Counted from the stretch's first letter, positions 45,043-57,165 are shown. The stretch: 64,000 nt of DNA from Scolanthus callimorphus (GCA_033964015.1 CM066919.1:13929646-13993645); one strand, 5' to 3'. A program made the numbers and translations. The notes: generated by a model not told the origin, from the sequence alone.

Positions 45043-45779
45043 ATGACTTGCCAATCATTATTAGCTAATTTTCTTACACGGAAAAAAGTTACACTCAGGG
45101 AATTGCAATCCTTGGTGGGTTTATTAAATTTTACTTGCTCAGTTGTTTTGCCTGGTAGACCATTTCTTCGCAGGTTGATAGACCGTACAATCGGTATTAA
45201 GAAGGCAAATCACCGGATAAAGATAAACAATGAAGTTAAACGGGACCTGCAAACATGGTTGAATTTCTTGAAGCACTTTAATGGCCGTTCATTTTTTCTC
45301 AATGACAATTGGCTAACCTCTAATTCATTACAGCTCTACACAGATTCATCAGGATCTTTAGGTTCGGCGCTGTATTTGGTAACAGGTGGTGCTATGGTGA
45401 ATGGCCAGAAAAGTGGAAGTATCAGAATATTGCCATACTAGAGTTTTATCCTATTGTGCTAAGTTTACACCTTTGGGGTAATTTCATGGCAAATCATCAT
45501 ATTACATTTTACACAGACAATCAAGCATTGGTTCATATCATAAATAAGCAGACTTGCAAGGATAAGAGGCTAATGAGCTTTGTACGGAAGCTTGTTCTGG
45601 CTTGTTTACAATTTAACATCCAATTTAAGGCTTGTCACATTCCAGGAATCTATAATGAATTAGCAGATTCTTTATCTCGTTTACAGGTAGAGAAGTTCCG
45701 CCAGTTGGCCCCTCACATGCTTCCTTTGCCTACCCCGGTTCCATTGCACCTTCAGCCAGGGAAATTGGAATTATCGTAG
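45043..45779 (+). pseudogene. RNase H domain of the DIRS/Ngaro-like element, frameshifted
   Basis: A connector region (RELQSLVGLLNFTCSVV) precedes LQLYTDSSGSLG with the first Asp. After a frame change near 45435 come the acidic residue in AILEFYPIVL, FYTDNQALVHI, and HIPGIYNELADSLSRL with the last Asp. The order and spacing fit the RNase H that joins the RT in DIRS-like polyproteins. Confidence 0.75.
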
Positions 45780-45819
45780 AAAAACTGCTTAAGTCAAGCC
45801 TGCAGCGTTCCTCGCTTCC

Positions 45820-46670
45820 TACATACAAAAGGGCGTGGTCACTGTATCAGCAATTTACACTTAATGCCATGCAAACATTTCACCCTAGAATGCCAATATC
45901 ACCATCCCATTTAGCATTATTCATTGCTTACTTGTACTATCGCAATTACGCCTCATCTACAGTGAATACTTATGTGTCAGCCATCGGGTACTTGCACAAG
46001 CTAGCTGGGATACCAGATCCAAGATCATTTTTTATCATGGAAATGCTAAAGGGTTTTGGTAAGATCGACCCAAGATTTGACATGCGGCTTCCTATAACAG
46101 TTGGCATTTTAAAAAACTTATGTTCAGCTGCTGGCGCAGTCATTGTTTCACCTTACGAGGCAGCTATGTTTAAGGCTATGTGCATGCTTTCATTTTATGC
46201 ATTTCTGCGGATCGGGGAAATCACAGCAAATAACAAAACTAATGCAGATCACATAATACAGCTGAATCAGTTGAAAGCACTCTCAAATAGTAAGGGACAA
46301 CTCATTTCGTTGAAATTAATTTTCTTTCATTTTAAGCATAGCCAAAATAAGCAGTCTTTTTCAGTAAAAATCACCAAGCAGCGAGTAATTTGTCCAGTCG
46401 AGACTATCCTTGAATATTTGCATCTCAGAGGAACAACAGATGGCCCTCTTTTCCAAACTTTAAACGGGGACCCAGTTCCACGGGCATTTTTTGCATCTCA
46501 ACTGAATAAGGTGCTCAGGTATTGCAGCTTAGATCCCTCTAGGTACAAAGGACAGAATAGGTGCTGCTACATTTGCTGCGGAACAAAGTTTATCAGATGA
46601 ACAAATAAGGTTACTAGGTCGCTGGAAATCTGATGCATTTAAAAAATACATTCGGATACCAACCCTTTAA
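45820..46670 (+). pseudogene. tyrosine recombinase of the DIRS/Ngaro-like element, catalytic region damaged
   Basis: The N-terminal core-binding part is YRNYASSTVNTYVSAIGYLH. The catalytic part has the first Arg in FYAFLRIGEIT, then a change of frame near 46555-46565 leading to a GAATFAAEQSLSDEQIRLLG block and WKSDAFKKYIRI with the nucleophile Tyr, stopping at 46670. At the frame change the expected HxxR box is incomplete: the His-containing part is missing, consistent with a small deletion of about 8 bases. It should integrate the circular DNA of the element in intact copies. Confidence 0.75.
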
Positions 46671-47317
46671 AAAGGGGGTATTTGCATAGCAGTACAGTAG
46701 TTTACCTCCAATCTATACCAGAAGGCATGACAACTGTCAGGGAACAGTTGTTTTGTATTCTGCATAATTTTGCCCTCTGTTCGGAGTTCAATATTATTTT
46801 AAATCCATGAGAAGGGATTTGGCAACATACAGGGTATTTTGTCTAATCTCTTATCAATTACTTACATCATTCAACATAACTAATTTATAAGTTATTTATT
46901 ATACAGTTTTGCCTGTTTCTGCCGATTTTTCTCTCAATTTTGTTCACAGGTTCATGGATGTCTCAACAAGATGCAGGGCTACTTGTTGTCTCATGCTGGT
47001 AACCAAAATGGTCTAGAGTGATCAACTTTGTAATCTCATTGAGTAAGGATTGGATAATAATTATGGAGATCCCTATTAGTGGGGGAGGCCTGCTTTTGCC
47101 TTGTTTTCTTTTAATTTCTCTTGACAGGTTCAGGGATGTATCAACAAGATGCAGGGCTACTTGTTGTCTCATGCTGGGACCCAATTGTCTGGATTGCTGA
47201 TTAAAACAAGGATTTACAAGTTAATAGATTATGGACATTTATAATAACCAAATGATTGGTTTGGGTATCAATTTTGCTATTCCTGCTGGGGTGGGGCGGC
47301 CCTTTGGGCTTTGCCGT

Positions 47318-48052
47318 TTGCGTGGTAGGAAATACATTGTCACGTTTTAACTATTTAAGAATGAAGTTGATATTAAAAACGGCTATATGCACAGATATAG
47401 CCATATTTATACCAAATGGTGTCTGTCCTCTCTAGCCCCGCAAACAGAGCTCAGCAGCAATAGCAAAAACCTGTTTGGAACTTGTGCCATTCCAAGAAAA
47501 GGCATAAAGAAAATTATTTGTAAGAATAAGTGATTTTATGCTTTTCACCTGTTGTTTGATGAAATAAGAAAGATAAGTCTAAAAATTGTGTACTGTAATT
47601 TTGATGTTTGAATAATGCAAGAGATGTACGCTCACCTCCCCTGACGGGAGCGCATTTGTCATGATGGCGTTCATGCATGACGTATCAAGTTCGTATGCGT
47701 CAGTTGTTTGGTCACCACTTTGCTTTTGCCTCTTGAGGTGTCCAGAAGTTTTACCCTCCGCCTCCCTTTTTACTCCACCATGACAGATGTGTTTTTGTTA
47801 CTTATTTGACAGGGTAACTTGTATGTAATGTTTGGGTTACCGTTTTTAGTGCCTCCACCTTTGCGTGGTAGGAAATACATTGTCACGTTTGAACTATTTA
47901 AGAATGAAGTTGATATTAAAAACGGCTATATGCACAGATATAGCCATATTTATACCAAATTGGTGTCTGTCCTCTCTAGCCCCGCAAACAGAGCTCAGCA
48001 GCAATAGCAAAAACCTGTTTGGAACTTGTGCCATTCCAAGAAAAGGCATAAA
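47318..48052. repeat. ~191-bp direct repeats, 543 bp apart
   Basis: The sequence TTGCGTGGTAGGAAATACAT to GAAAAGGCATAAA is present at 47318-47508 and 47861-48052 with two or three differences. Downstream split direct repeats are a hallmark of Ngaro-type elements. Confidence 0.8.
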
Positions 48053-48850
48053 ATCGTTTATGAACAAGATTTTTATTGAGGATTGCTCAAACTTGCCCTT
48101 TCCCTAGTTTACTCGACTAAGAATCCTGACGAGCAGCTTGAACTTAACTCTCTATTCACTGAATGCCTTGAGAGACATGCACCCTTAAAAAGCACACTCG
48201 TGTCAACCGACCTCCTATGGAAAGTGATTCATGGAATCTTAAACCTAGTCAACGCCCCTTACATCACGGCCCTGAACAGTTGAATGCCTTTTTTTGCCTC
48301 CAACATTTAAGGGTTTGAAAACACTGTTTTAGTGATTAATAAATGGGCCAAACAGAAGACTGCAGTCACTTTGGCATACAGTTTCGTATACTTGCCATTT
48401 CTAGTGAATTTTGACTAGCGGTTAAATAAATTCATACCACGTTGGTCCTCTTTTTCTAGATTAGCACCCCCCCCCCCCCCCCCCCCCCCCCCCACAAAAA
48501 ATCCCTGGCTGCCGGGCCTGAAAATTTGGGTAAATTTCAGGCTGAACGTTCTTATAAAAAAGGTTCTTAATATATAGAGTTAGCCACTGGCTAAAAGCGG
48601 AGCTCCGCTATAAATTAATTTACCTGGGTCAGGAGCTCACAGTGTAACAGCGTATTGGAAAATGAAGCTGGATTGCATGAAGTGTTTTGTAGTTTCCGAT
48701 TTCACGCAACGATTACTTCACATTCGCTCAATCAATTAGGATGCAGATAGCGTATGCTTTGTTCAGAGAAGTTTATTGAAGTGCGAATCAATTGTTCTAA
48801 AAATAACTTCAGACCTGCTTCATTTTCCAATTCGCTGTTACACCTTCCTG
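48053..48850. other. no gene; poly(C) and a hairpin repeat end
   Basis: It has 27 C at 48467-48493 and, at 48577-48612, the small hairpin AGCCACTGGCT followed by AAAAGCGGAGCTCCG that also starts the TGACGTCA arrays. Confidence 0.6.
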
Positions 48851-48853
48851 CCC

Positions 48854-49520
48854 CTAGATGAACGCTCCTACGGGGTACAATATAATAACAATAACGACAG
48901 CAAATGACAAATAAAGAACCAGAATCAGTCGACAAGATGCCAAGAAACTAGTTAACACACCTCCCTGTGACCCTTCCTGTCCTGGTACTGTAGTTGCCCC
49001 TGGAGCAAGAGTTGTGAGTGTGGTCTGCCTGAATAAATTCATATTTCAACAAATATCAGTATTCACAAACAGCAATGACACAAAAGACAATAGCATCATC
49101 GAGCTAGCTATGAATTCCCTGCTGCGAAATCCGCTTACCAAATTTTTGAAAACGACACATTTTAACAGGAAATCTAATTTTTCTTGGAATATACTCCGTT
49201 CAAAACGGACATTCCTCAGGAATGTTTGTTTTTGCATATTTCCTGTCTCACTGGAGCAAGCGTCGTTGTCTCTCCGGGCTGTAGCGTGGTTTGTCCGCCT
49301 TGCGGTGCTGTAGTTGGCGTGGTCTGCGGTGCTGGGGTAGTGGGGTAGTCTGCGCCCCAACAGGTGGTGTGGAAACATTTGATTGCGGCTGTTGGCCAGG
49401 CTGTTGACCAGGCTGCTGACCTGGTTGCTGGCCTGGTTGCTGGCCTGGTTGCTGGCCTGGTTGCTGCCTGGCTGTTGGCCTGGTTGCTGGGCGCCTAGAA
49501 GATGGACATGTTCCAAACAT
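48854..49520 (-). CDS. putative Pro/Gln/Thr-rich protein with a C-terminal membrane segment
   Basis: Exon A (49520-49248, probably preceded by others) has 7 or so PGQQ repeats encoded by 12-base repeats. A CCA|GTGAGA donor at about 49247 joins in phase to an acceptor TTTATTCAG|GCAGACC (49031). Exon B reads TTLTTLAPGATTVPGQEG and ends with a strongly hydrophobic helix (LILVLYLSFAVVIVIILYPV) and a stop at 48854. That organisation suits a small mucin-like, membrane-anchored surface protein. The upstream frame has competing options and the repeat could be non-coding, so the model is tentative. Confidence 0.35.
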
Positions 49521-49619
49521 TGAGTAGGCCTACTCCGGGTCCTAAAGTCGCCTATAGTCGCCTGAAGTCGCCTATAGTCGCCCAAAATTGCTCTTTTTTT
49601 CCAACTATTGTCAGCCAAA

Positions 49620-50667
49620 GCTGCTCAAGGCTGTCTCCCCCACACAAGGGTGTAGAAAAGTGACTCTCCAACCCCTCTGGAATTTCCAGAAAAGATCAGA
49701 TAAATTGACCCCCACCCCCTCCGGGCGCCCTTCCATTGAGGGGGGGGATTTTCTGGAACCACACAATGGCCTGTTCTTGGATCAAAACTTGCCTATTGGG
49801 CAAGAACAAAAATTTCAGGAGGAAAATGATTGTGAGAATAGCCAATAATAGAACATTTAGGAACAAGAACGGGCAATAAAGGCAAAACAAGGCGAAAAAA
49901 GAACAGATTTGGCAATCAAAACATGGAATATAGTACAAAAGCATCCATTTATTTATTTTTCAAGATACAAACTTATTCTTGTATGTAATTTAGAAATCAC
50001 AGTGGTGAAAAAATGATATTAGCATTTAAGCTTGATGCAAAAAAAATATCACTTTGCTTATAATTCTCCAGATTGATTACAACTCGTTTTTGGTATGAAT
50101 ACAATTTGTCAACATTATTAAGACACTTAACTTTTTTTGTTATGCAAAACTGAACACGAATGAAACAAGCTTCAAGATTATAATAACTCCTTTACCTACT
50201 AATTTCCAAGAGCAAAATATCTAGTGCTTATAAAAACAGAGTTGGACTATCATCTGGAAACAAAAATTAGCTACTCCGACTATACCCCTCCCAGATAACC
50301 GTTCAATGGGAGAGGTGCGAACATTTTCTTCACTTTCAGTAGATTCTTCATCTCTATATTCAAAAGAATTTAATACAGTCTTCCAATCATGCCCTATGAT
50401 TTTTGACACTGTAAAAAAAGTATTACGTGCAAGGAAAGAGTCAATGAGCAAGGAATATTCACAACCCAGCCCTACTTCTTCCTTGGCTAAACTTTCTAAT
50501 GTTTGTAATAAAATGCTGTATTTCAACCAATAGCTTAGCAATTCAAAATTAACTTTATCAACATACTATCTTCTATTTGACAAATCAATACCTTATCATG
50601 ATTTCCAGAAGGTCCTACGCTGTAAATGCATCGAAAATCAGAGATCCTATTCCTTGTTTTTCGTATA
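49620..50667. other. no confident gene
   Basis: A minus open frame at 50541-50221 (contains LAKEEVGLGCEYSLLIDSFL and HDWKTVLNSFEYRDEESTES) has ordinary protein-like composition and could be an exon, but I recognise nothing in it. GGGGGGGATTTTCTGGAACC at about 49740 is a relative of TTTTCTGGAACCACACAA near 59993, so it is a repeat. Confidence 0.35.
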
Positions 50668-51830
50668 ATATATAGATTTAGCCACTGGCTAAAAGCGGAG
50701 CTCCTGGTTATAAAAATTTCTGTGTGAATGAAAGGGATTCCCATGTGTACATGGTTTACATGGTTGCTTTAAGTCTTCCCTTCACGAGATATTAATTTTT
50801 CAAGCATAGATGACGTCATCGCTGACGTCATATCACGAGACCACCTTATTTCGCTCATCTGGTGACCTAGACTACACTACCCAAGTGTGGTTGTTTTAGA
50901 GTCTTCCCTTCAAGAGATATTGATTTTTCAAGCATAGATGACGTCATCGATGACGTCACATCACGTGACCACTTCATTTCGCTCATCTTGTGACCTGAAT
51001 TACATTACCCAAGTTTGGTTGGGTTAGAGTCTTCCTTTCATGAGATATTTATTTTTGAAGCGTAGATGACGTCATCGATGACGTCATATCACGTGACCAC
51101 TTTTCATTTCGCTCATCTGGTGACCTGGATTACATTACCAAAGTTTGGTTGGTTTAGAGTCTTCCTTCACGAGATATTGATTTTTCAAGCATAGATGACG
51201 TTATTGATGACGTCATATCACGTGACCACCTCATTTTGCTCATCTGGTGGCCTAGACTACATTACCCAAGTTTTGTTGTCTTAGAGTCTTCCCTTCACGA
51301 GATATTCATTTTTCAAGCGTAGATGACGTCATCGATGACGTCATATCACGTGACCACTTCATTTCGCTCAACTGGTGGCCTAGACTACACTACCCAAGTT
51401 TTGTTGTCTTAGAGTCTTCCCTCCACGAGATATTAATTTTTCAAGCATAGATGACGTCATCGATGACGTTACATCACGTGACCACTTCATTTCGCTCATC
51501 TGGTGACCTAGACTACACTACCCAAGTTTGGCTGTTTTAGAGCCTTCCCTCCACGAGATAATTATTTTTCAATCATTGATGACGTCATCGATGACGTCAC
51601 ATCACGTGACCGTGCTACAGTACCCCTCTTGTGGCATAGACAAAATATCCCAAGTATGGCTGTCTTAGCATGTTCCCTTGAGGAGATATAGTTTTTTCTT
51701 TGCATACCACAGGGTTCCCATGTGTACACGGACGGCGGACGACGGACGGACGGACGGACGGACGGCGGACGGACGGCGGACGCTATAGGTTTAATATATA
51801 GATTTAGGCACTGCCTAAAAGCGGAGCTCC
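50668..51830. repeat. second ~127-bp TGACGTCA tandem array
   Basis: It starts with AGCCACTGGCTAAAAGCGGA, has about 7 units of 127-128 bases with TGACGTCATCGATGACGTCA and CACGTGACCAC, then a GGACGGACGG tract and a closing AGGCACTGCCT hairpin followed by AAAAGCGGAGCTCC. It has the same plan and period as 12216-13770 but clearly different unit sequence. Confidence 0.93.
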
Positions 51831-52755
51831 GAGTGATTATAATAAATTAAAAAAAGGTTTAGAAAAATATATTTTGTAATCTGATATCATAACTTCAATA
51901 ACTGCATCTGATTTTGTGAAAGCTTGATAACATAAAAAAACCTGTTGAAGTTTACAGTATTTATAAATGCTTCTTAGATCATCTTATTAAAATAAAATTG
52001 CATGCAAACGTAGTGATAGGAAAGCATTTTTTATGTATTTCATTTTTGTTTTTCTAATAACAAATATTGAAAGGCTCCACTATTATGCTCCTGATTAACT
52101 TATCTATATATATACTGACATAATATTAATATTCTTACTAGCCTCTAGGGGCACAGCCAAAAAATACTGTAAAGTATGGGAAAAATTATAAATGTATAGA
52201 TAAAATAGCAACAAAAAAGCCTGCCAACCCCTTTGAGAATATTCTGGCTACGGGATGCCCCATCTGCATAGCTGGTGGGTTTGGGGTGTTTTTCAAGACA
52301 TTTTTTCGGTGACTGCAAAAATTATTCACAAATTGTCATGCATTTCTGGTTGCCTTGAGGCCTAAAATTACAAAATTTCCTTTGCCTGAAATACTGTGTA
52401 ACAATCAGAATAAATAGAACTCATTATGTACATCATAACAGTGAATTCTTCCAATAGACTTGTCCATTCTACTCTCAAATCCAATCAGTCTGCTGATCAT
52501 TTCCTAAATCCATGAACTTATGTTGCCAACACCCAGGAGTGAAATCTGGGACCTTGAGAAAAGAGCACTGAATCTGATTGTTTTTGTGTGTGTGTGTTTG
52601 TGTGTGACCCCCAAAAATTGTCAAATTCCCATTTCCATTAACTTTCATGGTAGGTCCTTGAAGCCTACCACTTTCATGGTAGGTCCATGAAGCCTACCAT
52701 CATGATCTCTTTGTAGTTAACGTGCTATTTCTCAAACCTAGACTGGGGTGTGTGT

Positions 52756-52786
<31 letters not shown>

Positions 52787-53800
52787 GGGGGGGGTAGTGA
52801 AAATACAGGCACCAAAATTTGGAAATTTCCTGCAACAAATACAATGACACTATCTGGTACTAAATATAACTGAAACATGGGACTTCTATCAGGTGACTTT
52901 TAATCCCAGTAAGAATTAAATTAGAGCCATTCTCAATCTTTGAAAGCTCCACAGGAAAAACAATTCCCCAAACCCATGCAGGTTACCATTAATGGGGAAA
53001 ATAAGATTTCTCATGTCAGAGACTTTGGATTGAAAAAACGTTTAGACTAATTATATCCAAACTAAATTCAATATAAGCTTTTATTGTTGTCATTCCAAGT
53101 CTCTATCATCTATAATTTTTGCTTTACCTACTCGAGTGGTGTTTTTTGGATTTTTCCCCTGATTAGAAACCACATGCAAAAGAAAATAATACTTTTGGTG
53201 TGAAGTGTGGATATGAAGAGCAGCATTTCTAAATTTCTTTTAGTCCAAAACACAAAATTAAACCTTTCACGGCAGATATATGCAAGTAGGATGGCCTTTG
53301 ATAATAAATCACAATGTAAATAAGCTTATCTAAAAATAGAAAATTTAACACTATCAGTACCTTAAATTGTAGAATTCAGTTGTGTTGCTCATGCTGTCCG
53401 CACAATTTGTAATCCAGTGATTCATGCCCAGTCAGTTTCTCCTCCCATTGCTGTCGTAAATGGCTTCAAAATCAGAAGCGCTAGGTTTCTATAGTACTCT
53501 TCGACGAGGGAGTATCAAAGTCTTATTTATTAAATCAAGATGAGTTTGTGTTACGCCGATTGAACTTCTCACTCAGAAAAGGCCAAATCTTGCACGAGGT
53601 CCGCATTGGATTTCACAAAAACATAATTATTCCACTTCAACGTTGCTCCTTGAACTTCAAATCCCAAAGACGAACTTCAAATCCAAACCTCGAGGTTATG
53701 GATTTCGTGGTATCAGCAATCCATACTAGTATAAAAGCATAAAATCAAAAGCACTTCTTCTTCTAGCAACCAAAGTTATAAAAAGTTCATGCCTTCGGCA
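51831..53800. other. no gene recognised; (TG)n(G)25 simple repeat
   Basis: A TG run is followed by 25 G at 52770-52794, with a further TG-rich stretch near 52585. CATGGTAGGTCCTTGAAGCC is repeated as CATGGTAGGTCCATGAAGCC at 52649-52690. Otherwise AT-rich and without convincing frames. Confidence 0.5.
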
Positions 53801-53808
53801 AGACAGCC

Positions 53809-54255
53809 CCCGGGGGGGGGACTCCATATTTTTTGACCGGGGATGATCGTCGTATCTTTTAGGGGTTAAAATCACGGGGCCTTGGTCTCTTTTAGGGGTG
53901 ATCTTAATCCTCAATAAAAATAGGGAGATTGGTATCTTTTAGGGCCGAAATATGTGTCCAAATTGTTTTCTCTCATGATGGTGCTTCTAAAAACCGTGTA
54001 AGAAAGAGAGATTACTCGATGAGAAGACGATAAATTAGAAACAAAAACGGAAATTTCTTGATTGGTATCTTTTACCTGTTACCTGTCTCCTTCGCACCTA
54101 CTTTGCACATAAGGCCTCATCTTTTAGGGTATCTTTTAGGGTAAGAAATTATTTGAGCCACGCCATGGCCCGCCATGTTTGGTATCTTTTAGGGGTGAAA
54201 CTGAAAATTTCCGACGATCATCCCGGTCAAAAAATATGGGAGTCCCCCCCCCGGG
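53809..54255. mobile_element. 447-bp MITE with CCCGGGGGGGGG ends and 8-bp TSD
   Basis: The ends CCCGGGGGGGGGACTCC are inverted and continue as CATATTTTTTGACCGG with its inverse. The flanks are AGACAGCC (53801-53808 and 54256-54263), a perfect 8-bp duplication suggesting hAT-like mobilisation. The inside repeats ATCTTTTAGGG about seven times in one orientation. Confidence 0.78.
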
Positions 54256-54263
54256 AGACAGCC

Positions 54264-55080
54264 ACGAGTCCCTCATTTAGTCTTTCTACAACCTTGTCCT
54301 TTGCCATTAATGCATACCGATATCTGGAATTATTATTCAGCACATCGATGCACTGCCCAAATATGGTCATTGGAACGCCAATAGCTGTCTTCTGTACATG
54401 ACAGCTATCCTGCGATATCCGTCTCTGAGGAAAATATGATGTTTTGAGCTCGTAAATAATACACAAAAGTCATTTTTCGGGGGGTTTTGTGCTATCGATG
54501 TGCTGAATAATAAAACCATATCCTGCTCGATTTTGCAGAATATCGTCTGATTTTAGCCAATCGGGACTTCGTCCCTCGTCGGCTAAGTATCAGACGATAT
54601 TCTGCGCAATCTCGCAGGATAATGGTTAAATATTGATATAAGCTAAGCTTGTTGAATCCATTTCTTTGGACACGGCCAGAAAACTGACGAGCGATAAAAT
54701 GTGCTTTCAATCTTGTCAAAATTCGCCGTATTTCTTTCACGTCATTTTCCTTCCATTCCACTTGACTGCATCTCCCTTGATTGTAAAATGCATACGAAAA
54801 AGCTCAGAATTCTAACCTCAGCACAGCTAACTGGTATAATATACTAGTAAAGAGAAATAATGTTGCTTCTGCTTTGTTCTGATCTGCCGAAGAAAATTTT
54901 TTTTCAAAATAAAGGTCCCCAGTCCCCCAGATGAGCTGGCGCGCGCGCCGGATCTCGACATTTCCCGCCAAAAGTAGTTTCACGGCATTGGTAGTGACGT
55001 CACGTCACGTCAGCCAGGCAGTATGTGCCCTTGCTCTCTATATAATTCTCTCCAAGAATGGCTTTCTCACGTTTTATCCT
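54264..55080. other. minus-strand open frames without assigned function
   Basis: The minus frame 54466-54227 (ISQDSCHVQKTAIGVPMTIF, ALMAKDKVVERLNEGLVAV) runs into the MITE; without the MITE it would end within four codons, so the MITE sits at the end of a possible exon. A second minus frame (54761-54492) has EIRRILTRLKAHFIARQFSG. I recognise neither. The palindromic CGTCTGATTTTAGCC / GGCTAAGTATCAGACG pair at 54545-54595 is a hairpin. Confidence 0.3.
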
Positions 55081-55099
55081 TTTCGAGATATTAAATTCT

Positions 55100-55670
55100 A
55101 AAGGAATAACACAGGGATCCCATGTGTACACGGACGGCGGACGGCGGACGGCGGACACTAGGTTTTTATACAGAAAAAAAGAAAACAAATTATATCTCGC
55201 GAAAGGAACCACCTACGGCAACCAAACGTTGACACAATTATCTATGGGGTAATTGCTTTTCGACGCACTAATCAGTTGGACATGGCGTCATCAATGAAAT
55301 GAAAAAATGAATTTAATTAACCGTGACGTTTCAAAATCAACTCGATGGTATACGGTTTTTCCTTAGGTATGGTGCTCCGCTTGCGCGGGCCTTCGGCCCG
55401 CGCTGGAGCTCCGCTAATACCAGAAAAATAAAGAAAAAATCATATCTCCCGAAGGGAAGCTTCTATAGAAGCCAAACTTGGACAAACTTTCTAAGACCAT
55501 ATGAGGAACTCTACACCAAAGTCACGTTCCCTCACGCCATCAATGACGTCATCAAAATGATCCATAATGGCCGTGACGTTCAAAAATCAACTCGATGGTA
55601 TACGTTTTTCCCTTAGGTATGGTGCTCCGCTTGCGCGGGCCTTCGGCCCGCGCTGGAGCTCCGCTAAAAA
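55100..55670. repeat. GGACGGCGG tract and two GC-hairpin repeat copies
   Basis: ACACGGACGGCGGACGGCGG at 55128-55155 follows TCCCATGTGTAC as in the TGACGTCA arrays. Hairpin copies GGTGCTCCGCTTGCGCGGGC plus inverse arm are at 55370-55420 and 55620-55668, with GGAGCTCCGCTAA at the end. The intervening ~200 bases are also a repeat (TATCTC then GAAGGGAA). Confidence 0.8.
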
Positions 55671-57160
55671 AAAAGGAGTGTATTGTGCTACTAGTCATAA
55701 ATATTATTGTTCTTAACTTGCTTTGCAGGGTTCTATAATATCCCGTTTTAAAGGACCAAAGATCGCTCGGGCTCAATGCCAAGCTCAAGACAAAAAACAC
55801 TTAGCGAATGTCTCGCGCATTATCTCATGTGTAAGCGCGTACTCGAAAAGCTGGATGCCTAAATGTTTAGGCTTTGTAACTGGTGTCAATGCGATAAATC
55901 GCTGAAATCGCTTCATTTCGTATCATTCTCTGGTACAAATCGGAGAATGATTGCGGTGGAGAAGCTGTCTGCCTAAAAGTGTTTAGGCTGTCCAGTTTGT
56001 AAGCTGGTGTCACGGAGAGTGGTTGCTGGAATCGCTTCATGATGCTATGTATTTCCCTGGTGCAAAGCGAGGCTTTGCGCTTCTTGCGTAGTGTACGGTG
56101 CAATTAGGAAAATGAGTAAGAAGCTGTGAAACGACTAAAATGCTATTTAAATGTTTAACGCCGGAAAGGAGTATGTGAACTCGTGCACACACTTGTTGGC
56201 GGCGGTCCGGTCCAGTGTACGGTATTGAGTTTTTCACGCAAAGTAAAATATGCGCTCTGTTGTTTAATTAGGTGGTTAAACAATTTGCTATAATTCAGAG
56301 CTATAACACCGTGGAGGTTTTCTGATTTTTGTTTATTTTGCGGCAGAGCGAGAACCAGTAAATTGTCCAGTTGTTACTCTGCCAGCAAAACGAGCTAGAA
56401 TGAAAATTGTCCACAAGAAGCCTGCGATTTGGCTCAAAGTTCGAGAATCCCTTAACAAAGCGCTCTAGAAAACTCCCCCGAAACTGTTCTAGCGCTCGGA
56501 CAATAAAGGGAGATATTGGGGCGAGTGAAAAAAACACACACACGAAAGCGCAAGATAATAATAATAACAATAATACTTTATTTATACACGGTAATTAAAT
56601 TCAGCTAAAAATCTAGAAATACTGTTTGTTATAACGGCTCTGAGAAAGGGTCAAAGAAAGTGAGAAAGAAAGATGGATATCTATGGATATGGGGGGTCCT
56701 TACCAACTACAAATGGCTAGCTCAATATTTTGTTGTAGAAATGTCTGGAAAGGAGAACCATGTCTAGAGTGTGCTTCTCGCTTTCGGCAAGGATGAGGAA
56801 ATCTTGTTATTTTCTAATAATTATTTTTTTGGTTGCTGTCCTGTGATTTTTACTGAAAACCCATGGCCATGAAAACGACTTTCAGTTTGTTGTTTACTTT
56901 GCGCGCGCACTTATTAAAAATATCATTCACAGCCAGCTTTTTTCAAGGAAAACGACAATGTCATGTTTGGGCGCAATAATTAAACTTTTAGAAAGACCAA
57001 ATTTTTAGAAAGAAGGTGGATCTTATAATCTTTGACTTCTTAATTTATACTAGTTTCTTTCCTTTTTCCGTCAAGAGAAAATTTCCGTACAAAACACTGA
57101 GGATTTTCTTTAAGCAAAAAGCCATTGGCTTTAAAATCGCCCCTTATTTAAGCAGAGATC
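55671..57160. other. no gene recognised
   Basis: A loose direct duplication (GTTTAGGCT then TGGTGTCA then GAATCGCTTCAT, near 55865-55915 and 55978-56040) and an (AAT)n stretch at 56557-56580 are the only structures I see. Confidence 0.45.
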
Positions 57161-57165
57161 AACTT

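Larger units (their letters stand above)
41375..48052 (+). mobile_element. decayed DIRS/Ngaro-like (tyrosine recombinase) retroelement
   Basis: The coding order is SGNH hydrolase, reverse transcriptase, RNase H, tyrosine recombinase, followed by split direct repeats (47318-47508 with 47861-48052; 46950-46999 with 47129-47180). TTGAGGTGTCCAGAAGTTTT occurs at 41379 and 47736, upstream and downstream of the coding part, and may be part of the terminal direct repeats. No LTRs or inverted ends are seen. The coding part is broken by several indels and by a MULE-like insertion. Outer limits are estimates. Confidence 0.6.
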
